Shown here in pieces: positions 1 to 10,500 of a stretch of DNA of 64,000 nucleotides. The DNA comes from Caprimulgus europaeus. Its lineage: Eukaryota; Chordata; Aves; Caprimulgiformes; Caprimulgidae. The stretch lies in the NCBI GenBank assembly GCA_907165065.1, contig OU015523.1:19240834-19304833 (forward strand), written 5' to 3'. A program made the translations under genes and the position numbers. Within the stretch, counting starts at the first letter, position 1, and every line of letters begins with the position of its first letter. The notes under the pieces are model-generated. The model was given only the letters and a program-made list of their open reading frames with translations, ran no database searches and had not been told where the DNA came from.

Positions 1-3000
1 TGCCAGCTCCAAATGCTGATACAACGTACAGGAACTGAAGTTACTGCCCACGTTAATGGAGCACATGATTTTGCTCTAAAAATGCCCACAGACAGCTGTA
101 AGTTCTTATTCCAGAGCACGAGGACTTGTTTCAGTCATGGGAACTCAAGTTCCTTCTGCTTTTTGGTTTTATCAGCTCGGGTGTGTCAAGCCAGTGGAGA
201 CTCTTTGTCATCGTCCAGATTTGTTCCCCAGGCTGCAGCAGTTTCTAAACAAGTACAGAGCACCCAAAGGCACAGCAGTCATTGAAAATCACATTTGGCT
301 TGTAGAATTTGATGAATTTGCATTTTAAAAAAGTAAAAATCTGCATCTCCAAACGCTACCCTGAGTTTGCAGTAATGAGTGCATTATTGAGAACTGCTGA
401 GAGAGTTACAATTATTGTTTTGACCTGAAAAGGCCTACGCGTTGCGTTAAAAATAATGCAAGTGTGCAGTTAACAATGCACATGGGCTGGAAACTAGATT
501 TGTTTAAAATCCTGGATTTCCATTCTGTGGCAGGCTGCAGTGGTTTGGTAGTCAAAATATAAGATGAAAAGTAAAAACAAAAGCCATTTGGATTCAGACA
601 TGAATGAAATTAACTGTATAGCTGGCATTTTCATTTAAATCACCTATGTATTTCAGAGTTTGTCCAGTGTGTTTTGACTGCCAGTTTAAATTGCTTTATT
701 TATGTTTATATTGAATATGCATGGCAAAACTGAAAACTGAAATTTGCCCATGCAGTCTATATCCATATCTGGATACAGACTGTGAAGGAAACTTGAGTTT
801 TGTTAAATCAAGGTAGACTTCTGAAATTGTTTTGTTTGCTTCACAGCAAATCTTTGTGGAGATTTGTTAGAGCCTGCCAGGTTGCTTGCTATAAATACAT
901 TTTCTGTTCCTGCTTTTCCAGTTCTTGCCTCCATTGCACTGTTTCGTAAGAATCACGGTGATGGCCGAACATCGGTCAGATCTGTGGCCCTGGCAAGTAC
1001 TGCTGCTCGCCCAGAGCAGGTACAGCACGAGACAGAGCAGGACAGCTTCCCTCCCACAGTGTCTCTGGCTTAGGAGTCCCGCAGGAACTGCCTCTCCACG
1101 GCAAGGATTTCCACCCTGGCCTGTTCAGCCCTTGCCCCACTGGCAGCTGTGGCGGAGGTTAGCCAGGGTGCTTTTGAACCATCTGCTTTTGAGTAAGTGC
1201 TCTGGGAGTAGGCAAACAGGCCATGCAGAACAGGGAAGAGCCTCCTTCAGGGCGTGATCGCTTTCAGCCCTCTGACTGAACCACAGATGGTGTGGGTGGG
1301 AAGGGACTGCACCTCCTGCCCAGCACAATGTGAACAGCCCCGCGCTGCTCCGGGCTTTGTCCAGTCAGGTCTTAAAAACCTCTGAGGATGGAAACTTCAC
1401 CGTTTCTCTGGGCAGCCTGCGGTGCTGCCGGAGTGTCCTCAGGGAAAAGTTTTTCCTTATATCCAGTCTGAACCTCCAATTTAAATTTATAAGCATTAGG
1501 TCTCATTTTTCTGCCCCTCTGAAAAGAGCCTGGCTGCTTCCAAGGACTGGAAAGCTTTCCTCAAAGCTGCCTCTTCTCCAGGCCGAGCAAGCTCATGTTT
1601 TTCCTCTCCTCACAGCACAGCTGCTCCAGCCATCTGACCTCTGCTGAGCTCCCTGCAGTTTACTGACCTATTTCTTGTATTGGGGGCCCAAAACTGGACA
1701 CAGTATTCCAAATATTCTCCAATGAGTGCCAAATAAAAGCAATAATCACTTGTCTCTCTCTTCTGGCTAGGCTCTTGCCCATACAGCCCAGTACATTGTT
1801 ACCTGCATTACCACTATGTCACAGTGCTGGTGCGTGTTGGGTGCACTGTTCCCCAGGACCCCCAGACCTAGACTGAGGTGATGAGCTAGCAAGGTGGGCT
1901 GATATCAGGTCTTAGTCTTTCAGAGAGTATTTCACTGGGCTCTCCCTCTCCATACTGCATCAGGATGCCCATTTGTCACATGCTGTGGTGAGTCATTGCC
2001 ACAATAACACCCCGAGAAGCCTGTAGCCACATGTGACTGAGCTGTCTGCAGACATGGAGCCCAGTGCTCAGCTTTCCAGTGGAAATACAAAATGTGCTGA
2101 GCCAGGGTGATTTTGAGACCTAAGAAACCAACTTTGTGCAGGGCCTAAGACTGCTAAGGGAGCACAGGACAGGATAGGGTCAGTGGGATGCTTACCTCCA
2201 CCCTCTTCCCTGCTTAAAATTTGTAAGAGTAGCTCTAGTGATGGAAACTGAAACCACTTGCTCTGTCCTCTGACTCATGAGACAGGGAGGAGGGAGGACT
2301 GAGGCACTGACCTTTCTGAGGCTGTACCCTTCTTTGCATCTTAAATGCAAAGTTGTCAGGTGCACTTTGATTTCCATGGAGCAAAAAAACAGATGTACAA
2401 AATCATCCAAGCATCCTTATCTTACTTTTAATGTACTGTTCACAGCCTGGAAGAAGCACAGAGGTATGACCTCTGAGAGAAGGAAAACAGTATGGTCATG
2501 GCCCCCAGGGACAGGATTGTCACTGATGAGCTGTCCTGGAAAGGCATCAGAGTTTGGTTCTGTGCCTTCTTGGTGCTGGAGAGGGGGGAGAATATTAACC
2601 CATTGCAGGACTTGTTTCTGTTTCTACTTCACCTAGAGCACCTGAGTAGTGGCAAACTGGCACTTGTTTTCCCTCAAGGAAGCAGGTTGGATTCATGGAG
2701 AAGAGTAAATGTATTTGTCCCCCTTGAATTTGGGAAGAAGTACACCATATAGCTGGAAAGAGAAATTCTAGTCACTGCTGGTACTACTGCACGGGGAGTG
2801 GAGGGAGGCAGTGCAGGAGGTGAGGCTTGGGTAGGAAAGCACTTGCAGCAAGGACTCCAAGACTAATTCATCTTGCCCTTGCAAACAAAGCCTGGAATCT
2901 TCTGCTTCCCTGACCAAGAATTTTACTGTGTAGCCATGATGTTCTAGAGAGCCAAGTGTGGGAGAGAAGAGCTGCAGCTTAGGAGTTCGTGCCTCCCTCT

Positions 3001-3734
3001 GGGGTATTGGGCAAGTTATTCTGATTTCTAGAGCACTGGTTTTACACGCTGGAAACTGGGATGCTAACTCGGAAGGCTTTGTGGAAACTATTTGCAGTTT
3101 GAAAACATTATAGATTCCAGCAGACATGCTGGAAAAAGTGTCAAATAATTATTGTAAAACCTTAGGCTTGGGTAGTTTCCTTTCAGAACTTGATTTTGGG
3201 ATGTTTTTCTGTTCCATGATGCTGGGTCTGTACTAACTTGTTCTGAATTTGAAAAGGGAGCTAATGCTGAGCACGGCCCCTGTGCTTGTTGTACCAATGA
3301 GGTATATTAAACACTTCTCTTTAAGAAGACCTGTAGTCTTGTGCGTGTAGATAGTGAAGCACTTCACATTTGTGGTTAGATATACGGGACAGAAAGGGAA
3401 GCAGAGACAACAGAGGAAATCATTTGTCAAAATTAATCTCCTAAAATACCCACAGAGTTCTCTGTTGGAGGCTCCAGACTTGGTGTCAGTCTGTGGCGAC
3501 TGAATCACACCACTGCCTCGGCCTTGCTGCCTGTCTGGATTTCTGCTTCCACTTTAACACAAAGCTTACCATTATTCATTTTGATCATTTAATAACGTGG
3601 AAAAGCAGGAACTCTGTGTCTGGGAATTCAGCAGCAGTGACGTGAAGGGTGCTGAGGCACACTGATAGCGTGGGCCTTAAGTCCTAAACACTTGACTCTT
3701 GCATCAATTTTAAATAACCTATTCTTTCCTTAAG
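1..3734. other. Non-coding DNA upstream of stefin exon 2 (probable intron 1)
   Basis: No exon could be supported here. The stefin gene starting at 3735 needs a first exon with the start codon and the N-terminal glycine region. I searched the + strand for a GG-S-A-x-PAT-type stefin exon 1 followed by a donor and saw none, so this stretch is probably intron 1, with exon 1 left of the window. It contains an old antisense CR1 fragment (about 1270-1870); otherwise I see only unique-looking AT-rich sequence. Confidence 0.5.
1270..1870 (-). mobile_element. CR1 LINE fragment, old, antisense
   Basis: Read on the + strand, this follows the order of an antisense CR1 3' region: a degraded 'GGGAAGGGAC' block, then 'CTGGGCAGCCTG', 'TTTTTCCTTATATCCAGTCTGAAC', 'CTCTTCTCCAGGC', a C-rich stretch and 'GGGGGCCCAAAACTGGACACAGTATTCC'. 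These are hallmarks of the CR1 reverse transcriptase C-terminus and 3'UTR. It is heavily diverged with no open reading frame and is inactive. The edges are approximate. Confidence 0.75.
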
Positions 3735-4717
3735 GTGAAACCTCAGCTAGAAGAAAAAGAAGGGAAAAAGTTTGATGTCTTCACTGCAGTGGAGTTTAAA
3801 ACTCAGGTGGTTGCTGGAACAAACTACTTCATCAAGGTAGAGGACGCAATGGGGCAATGGGGCTTGTTTGTTTTGTTTGTTGTTTGGTTTTGGTGGGTTT
3901 TTTTAAATTAACATGTATAATATATGGAATAGTGTTTTCTTCCTTTACTTACCTGGAGAGGGATGCTTATGATTTGGCCTTAATAAGAAAAAAATACATA
4001 CATTGAACCTCACCCCCCAACCTCCCAGCCCATCTCCCTGCCTGTATTAAATGGAGATAAGAGTACTTCTCTATTTTCATAATAATTTCTACTTTTCAGT
4101 TGTTTTGTGAGACTTGGTTTGGGGGATAATTCCATACCTGTGATGGTGAGCGCTGACATTGTTACGTGAAGCCCAGATGTGTAAAGACACAATGAAGTAT
4201 CAAACCTGCTCTGACTCTGCCTGTAGAGACACCACACACAAAACCAAGCAACAGTGATGAAAGCATTTAAGTGCTTGTTGGGCTAGATAAGATTAGAGCA
4301 TTTTGCATGTATTTAATACATTAATCACTTCTCTGCAACTCCGATTCCCTACCTGTATGTTCCCTATCTCAGGCATGGGGAGGATTAACAAGCATGGAGA
4401 GATTAGGTGCTAATTGCCACAAAGTCATGGCTCCCAGTCTGGTTTAAAACAAGACCACACCTTCTGAGGTGACGCTTTTCCTTACCACCTCTCTGCTTTT
4501 CCATCCTCAAAACACACCAGTCTGCACCATCCCTCCTGCTGAAGGCTGCTCCTACTCCATGGAGCTCACTGGTTTTTGTGCTTTGCAGGTCCATGTTGGC
4601 AATGACGAGTTCATGCACCTGCGGGTGTTCAGAAGCCTCCCTCACGAGAACAAGCCGCCGAGTCTCCACAGTTACCAGAGCAGCAAGACTAAGCATGATG
4701 AACTGGCTTTTTTCTAG
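3735..4717 (+). CDS. CSTB: Stefin (type 1 cystatin), stefin B-like, partial: coding exons 2 and 3
   Basis: A cytosolic reversible inhibitor of papain-like cysteine proteases (cathepsins B, H, L, S). Coding exons are 3735-3836 and 4589-4717 (stop TAG 4715-4717). The acceptor before 3735, the donor after 3836 and the acceptor before 4589 are all AG/GT, and both exons are phase 0. Exon 2 encodes 34 residues with the intact first inhibitory loop QVVAG followed by TNYFIK. Exon 3 encodes 42 residues with the second hairpin region (SLPHENKP) and ends KHDELAFF. There is no signal peptide region, as expected for stefins. With a usual 22-23 residue exon 1 the protein would be about 98 aa. [20 protein letters not shown] and KHDEL are stefin B-like rather than stefin A-like, although the locus is the human CSTA locus; the symbol is therefore provisional. 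Exon 1 is not in view. No frameshift or stop suggests a pseudogene. Confidence 0.85.
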
Positions 4718-5420
4718 CAAGCTCAGCTTGTGCATTTTCCTAATGATTTCTTATGTGCATTTCCTATAGGCTGCAAAATGGTGATTCCTGTGCCAACCAA
4801 GGAGAAAGGAAAGTGTCCTTTTTTTTTTAAACTTAATGCTGGAAAAAATCAATTGCTTTTATGCCATTCCCTTCCTGTGCAGTACCTAAATTTTAGAGTC
4901 ACACAGCTCTCCTTTCACCCACACTAATGCAAATCCAAGTAGCTGCACTGGCTTCAGTGCCACTTAACCAGAACACTGTGGCTGAGTCCCATTTGTGGAC
5001 TTCCTTGGTCTGGAAATTGAAAGGGGAGCGACAGTAGCACTCTGTATTTGCAGCAAGGAGTGAGAGAGGAAAACCTGAATCCTTTCTGTGCTGTTTTGCA
5101 ACTGTGAATGTATCTGTAGATTTAAATTGTACTATGTCTTTTATTGGCAAAGACCTGAAGAGAGACTTGAACTGAAGTGATTTTGAAAGCAAGAGAAAGA
5201 GGAGGATTTTACAGTGTCTTGAAACAAGCATTCCCTTGGTAATCATGTTTATCCTCTTACAGCAGTAGGATGTAATGTCCAGTAGAGGGTGTTATGAGTT
5301 AAAAAACAAAACAAAACAACTTGCTTATTTTCTCAGTCCTAAGGAAAAGTCCTGGAAAGGAACTTAAACTGGACAAGCATTTCTGCATTAATAACAATAA
5401 ATATTTCTCTTGAATTGAGA
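4718..5420 (+). other. 3'UTR of the + strand stefin
   Basis: The stop codon is followed by about 680 bases of AT-rich, non-coding sequence up to a canonical AATAAA at 5396-5401. A T/G-rich stretch follows about 20-50 bases later, as expected of a cleavage and polyadenylation site. The extent is inferred, since no transcript was available. Confidence 0.6.
5396..5401 (+). terminator. Polyadenylation signal AATAAA, + strand stefin
   Basis: Canonical AATAAA about 680 bp after the stop codon of the + strand stefin, followed by the GT-rich sequence 'GGCGTATTTGTCTAGTGC'. It is the first AATAAA after the stop codon. Confidence 0.65.
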
Positions 5421-5734
5421 TGGCGTATTTGTCTAGTGCTTCACTGTTCTATTTACTAGTTCTCAGTACTGGTTATTATCTTGCTCAGAGGTTTTTCCAT
5501 GAGTGTTTTTTGTATTCCAGATAAGTTTACTATTATTCTGTGTTTTAATTAAAAATACATCATTTTAATCTGGTGAGGGACATGAAAGGCAACAGTTGTG
5601 CTCAGTGCAGTAAAAAGGCAAGAGGTGACAGTCACAAATTGCAATAAGTGAATTCCGTGTCAGTAGCCGAGAGAAAAAAAAAATGGGGTTTTTTGCCTTT
5701 TAAGAAGTGCCAGGGTGGTCAAATAGGGTACTAA

Positions 5735-5895
5735 GTTGCCCAGAGAGGTTGTGGAGGCTCCATCAATGAAGAGTGACAGAATTCTGACTGCACATGGTCC
5801 TTAGCCACCTCTTTTAGTTGACCTTGCTTTGAGCAGAGGAGGTGGACACTATGATCACCAGCAGACCCTTCCAACTACAGCCAGTCTGTTATTTC
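5735..5895 (+). mobile_element. CR1 LINE 3' fragment, short, sense
   Basis: The sequence 'GTTGCCCAGAGAGGTTGTGG' followed by 'AGGCTCCATC', a degraded middle, 'TTGAGCAGAGGAGGTGGACA', 'ATGATCACCAGCAGACCCTT' and 'CCAACT' follows the sense-strand order of the CR1 C-terminus and 3' end. The terminal octamer repeats are lost. It is an old 5'-truncated copy. Confidence 0.7.
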
Positions 5896-6913
5896 TTTCT
5901 TTATGTGCTTGTGTAATTATTTACTATTTATACCTGCCCAGAAACTCTTGTTTGGGCTTGGAAATGTTCATGTTTGCCTTGTACAATCAATCTGGGAGTT
6001 GGACAGTGGTTGCTGCCCTCTGAACTGATAGGAAACAGCTGACTTCTAGATGCTGCTGCTGCTTGTCCTTGGCCACAGACTGAGATGACAAGCAGCTTTG
6101 AGAGGGGAGCGCGTGGTCAATGGACATGCATGTTAGTGGGCTTTTTTTGTTGCAGGTGTGTTCTGTGTGAGTATGGAACCAGCATTGCTTAGAAGGAGCA
6201 TGTTCTGTCTCCTGATCACTAGGGAGGATTTACATGCTTTTGTTTGTATCAGCCCAAAGAGTTCCCACATAGCCCTTCAGTATGGAACAAAGGGAGAGAG
6301 CAAGTCTGGCTTATTATGGCACTTCTCATTTTGCTATAATAAAACAGTGTTGGAGACACTGAGTCTTTTTTGGTGCTGGTAACTCCCCACTCTGAGGTGT
6401 TTTCATAGTTCAAAAAGCTGAGTGTTATCTCCAGCTGCTCCTCTGTGAGAGGATGTTGGGCAGCAGTGACAATGTGAGACACGGTGTCTTACAGATCTGT
6501 AACAGCCTGCAGGACTGAGCGCTGTGGAAACTACTGCCTGTGCAAGGGGAGACTACTCCCAGAGTCGCAGGAGGCCACGGGTCTTCATGGTCTGAGGAAC
6601 TGAAGCATCTGATCCAGGATACTGGCATGCAGAGAAAGGGGCAGCTCCTGCGTTTTGCTATGCCTGTGACAATCAATTCCTATCCTTCACTGCTGCACCA
6701 AACACGAATACAGGCAAGGCACGGTCTGAAACCCACTTATGCATTTAATGGCTTGCCCCTGAGCCCCAGCTCCCTGGCAGGTAATGCAAAGGCCCCTACC
6801 TGAGCAGCTGCTAACAGGAAAGGATTTTTGTTATGGACTGGGCTTGCCCTCTACCTTTGTCACCTCAGAGTTCAGTTGAAGACTGTTCTCATTGCAGGCA
6901 GCTGATGCTACAG

Positions 6914-6932
6914 AAAAAAAAAAAAAAAAAAA
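6914..6932. repeat. Poly(A) tract
   Basis: An uninterrupted run of 19 adenines in the intergenic DNA between the stefins. It may be the tail of a decayed retroposed sequence, but no target-site duplication or parent element was recognised. Confidence 0.8.
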
Positions 6933-7437
6933 TTAACTCCAGAGGTCTCCAGTAAAGCACAGCCTCCAAGTCAGGGCAGCTGCTCCAGGCTCCAGGGGCT
7001 GGATGCTGGGATTCAGCTGTCTTGGCTCGTTCCTGCTCCCCCACCGCGTTCCCATAGAGTGAAGGGGAACTTTCAGAGGGGGACAAAGTTTGGCTTCTCA
7101 ATCTTCCCTTGCTAGAAATTCTCTCTCTCTCCCACACATACACTTTCCCATGAGTGGCAATCAGCTTGTATTTAATGCATTTAGACCAAACCCAAGAAGC
7201 TACAGGCTGAAGTATGTAGCCTGTTATGCCTGAATGATACTCAGGAGGCCCAAGTTTTGTCTGACAGTGTTTTGGAAAGAGGAGTTGGAAAGAGTGTGCT
7301 CTGTCCTACAGCTCTAGTACCTCAGGTGGAAGAAACAGCCTTGAACAGTATTCTCAGAGCATACTTGAGCTTTAGCCAGGCAGCAGACCTAGACATGACA
7401 CGCAGTAGATGATGAACAAATAGCTTTCAAAGCTGAT

Positions 7438-7443
7438 TTTATT
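7438..7443 (-). terminator. Polyadenylation signal AATAAA, - strand stefin
   Basis: TTTATT on the + strand reads AATAAA on the - strand, 72 bases beyond the stop codon of the - strand stefin. This gives a very short 3'UTR, in contrast to the roughly 680-base 3'UTR of its convergent neighbour. Confidence 0.65.
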
Positions 7444-7515
7444 TTCTTGCATTTACTGACACAGGCAGAATCCACAGGCAACTTGCAGAAGTGAGGCACC
7501 ATTCCTCATCGTCTC

Positions 7516-10500
7516 TCAGAAGTAGGTCAGAGGATCATCTCTGGTTTTGCCAGTCTGAAAACTGACAAGGCTAGGACCTTGGTTCTCACAAGGAAGGCTC
7601 TGAAACACCCTTAAGTGGACATAGTCATGATCAGAAACTTGTACCTAGAAAGCAAAACAGCAGTAAAGTGAGGATTATGGGTGAACCAGGTTAAAACAAA
7701 AGGATTCTCTTACAGACTTCAAAGAATGTCTTTGCTCAGGAGCTTAATTTTAGTTATATCTCTAGTTTTACTTCAACAGCTCTTAATCCAAGTCTGGGTA
7801 GTAACTGGTGGCAGAAACTGCCTACACCTGTAGGGAACAATAATAAAAGCCTTCAAAGTCATGTGAATGGAAAATGAGTAGGACTGCTTGGGTGTGGAAG
7901 CACCAGAAGGCACAACAGGAGAAGGGTTTTGATGGTGTTCTGTTTTGGTCATCAAGATACTAGCACATTGCCTCACAGCTTCTTGGGACACTTGGGGTAG
8001 GTGACAAGAGACAATGAGTAAATCTTAATGACTCAGGGGTGAAGCAAGATGCAGAGACAGTGTCAGCTCTTAGGAGGTACAGAAAGATCTATCCAAAACC
8101 AGCCCGTGGTCCTACGAAGCAATGACAACCTGAAAGCCAGGATCCCTTGTCTGCAGAATCACTGCAAACACATCAGTGCCTGAACAACTTGACACATCTT
8201 GGTGCTTGTGGGAGTGAGTGGCTGTAATAATTTTTAACATAAATTCCCCTTTCCCACCAGAAAGTCCTCGCATCAAGACTTGCTACGAAGTTGCACATAA
8301 TTTGGTACATACAGAGCCAAGCAGGACAGGTGCTGAACTCTCACTGTGTGAGCTATACAGTATTAAGGGATAAAGTTTAATGCCTTAGGCTCTGAGAGGT
8401 CTTTACATGCTTTCTGGTGACTGTAACGTGGCACTGTGTGGGCCTGGATGGTATCTCAGCTGTAAGTCTGCTGGTAAAACATTAGTGATGTGGAAAATTC
8501 AGAAGTATAAAAGAATGAATCTTGTGACAGAGCTCATTCCAGTTAATGCTAAAATGAATAACTGTTCCCTGTCACTTGCAAGACTGGCAGAGAAGAGACA
8601 AATCCACCATTTTCAGTGTTACAAACTGATTTTCTTCCAAGTCCAGTACCATGTCAATCTTCATTTCTGAGTAGTTTGGTAGTAGTAGTTTGAGTAGTTT
8701 GAGGCTTGGTGTGGACAGCACACAAGCATTGTACATTGCCTAGGTCCGCAGTAAGATGGCACTAAGGGAAGAAATGCAACTGGGCCTGACTTCTGGCTTT
8801 ACTGCAGCCTTCCTGTCAACTCTTCAGTAGTTTGTCCACAAAATGAAAGCATCCAGTCTTTGAGTGAGCTGATGATCCTTAGAAAGTCACCATTCACATC
8901 TGAAGCAGCACAGCCCACGTTTTGCAAGTTTTTATATTCCTGTTCTACAACAGTGCCAAACAGAGGCATCTGGAGGTAGTTCCTAACTCTCTTAGTCACA
9001 CCAGATGGTTTTCTACTACATTTGCTTCTCTTTCTTGCCATAAGCCGCTATGCAAGTAACCTGTATTGTTTAACTACAAAGCACTCCCTCCTATAATATA
9101 TACAAACCTTAATGAAGTAGTTTGTCCCAGCAACCACCTGAGTCTTATATATTATGGCTTTAAACATGCCATATGTCCTGTTTTCCCTGCTTTCAAATTG
9201 TGGCTTCACCTGTAAAAAGAAAGGGAGAAATCATTGACAGGTTCATAGTTAGACTTTTCTTTCATATCTACCATTCCAATTTTCAGCGTTTCAAACACAC
9301 ACACTTAATGAAATAGAGCCAGAACCCTCAAAATAATTCAATTTACAAAGTGGTAAGACAGCCCCCTTCGCCTGGAATCCTCAGATGGTAAAAGACAACA
9401 TTACTGAGCTCTTACCTAACGGCTCCTTAAACCCAAAACACTCCTCAGTTTTAGGCAACAGCTGTAAAAGGAGACTGAATAAATAACATTCCCCAGCTCA
9501 CTAAGGATTAGCCTACAGACAAGGTACAAGTAAATAATTATGTAATCCTGAGAGCAGACAGACCTTGGGCATCCCAAAGTCTGCACATGCTCTACACAAC
9601 TTTGCTCAAATCATATGAATTGCTTCTCTGCTTAGCAGAGCATAAAATCCCACAGAACTGCAGCATTAAGGGTCACACCGTTATGTGGCTGGAAGCAGAG
9701 CAGGACTGCCCCAACGTAAGGTTTTGTCTCTACAAGAATATCTTCTTTAGAGAACTATACCAATTCCTCTGCAGTGGAGCATGAGCTTCTTCAAAAGAAA
9801 GACCAGGGAACGTTCTCCCTCCCATGCTCAGCACAAGGCAAAAATTTCAACTTGGAGAAAGTAAAGAGCAAAGAATAATTTGTTGTCATTTTTCCTGGAG
9901 TTACTGAGAATGGACAAACACCAAAATTAAGATCAGTTCACTCTGGAATCAAACAGAAAAATCTGTGCACCCACATTTCAGATTCCTTATTTGCCCTGTT
10001 CTTTGTGAGCATTAGTACAGCCTGAAATGAGTGTTCACATTTTTAAGTGCACGTTCACTCAGACAGTTAAGCATGGTGCTTTCTTCTCTGATACACGCTG
10101 CAATAGGGGAGGATCTTTTGATCACCCATATCACAGCCTAGCATTAAAAACATAGCTCGTGTCTGGTATGCCACAGTGTCCCAGCAGCGTTCAAAGGAGG
10201 CCCTTAAGGTTTTCACAGACTCGTTAGTCAAATCTCACAGCCCCAGCCTGGCAGAAGGCACTGCCCTCCCCAGCTTAAACAAGAGGAAACAAGAATTCCA
10301 AATGCACAAAGTTGCCACAAGTCCTTGCCTAGGGTTCCCCCTCCATAAGCTAAAGGGAATTTCTGGTCTCTACAAGTGCTGCTCCTTCAGCCGCTTGTGC
10401 CAGCACAGGAGGAACAGTGATACTGCTCCTGAGGAATTCAGTCTGCATCCCCCAAACAATCTTAGATAATCCTTTTCTCTTTCTGTTCTGTAAGATATTT

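Larger units (their letters stand above)
5421..7437. other. Intergenic DNA between two convergent stefin genes
   Basis: About 2 kb separate the polyadenylation signals of the two tail-to-tail stefins. It holds a short sense CR1 fragment (5735-5895) and a run of 19 adenines at 6914-6932. No coding exon, tRNA or structured RNA is visible; the short reading frames here show no family resemblance. Confidence 0.6.
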
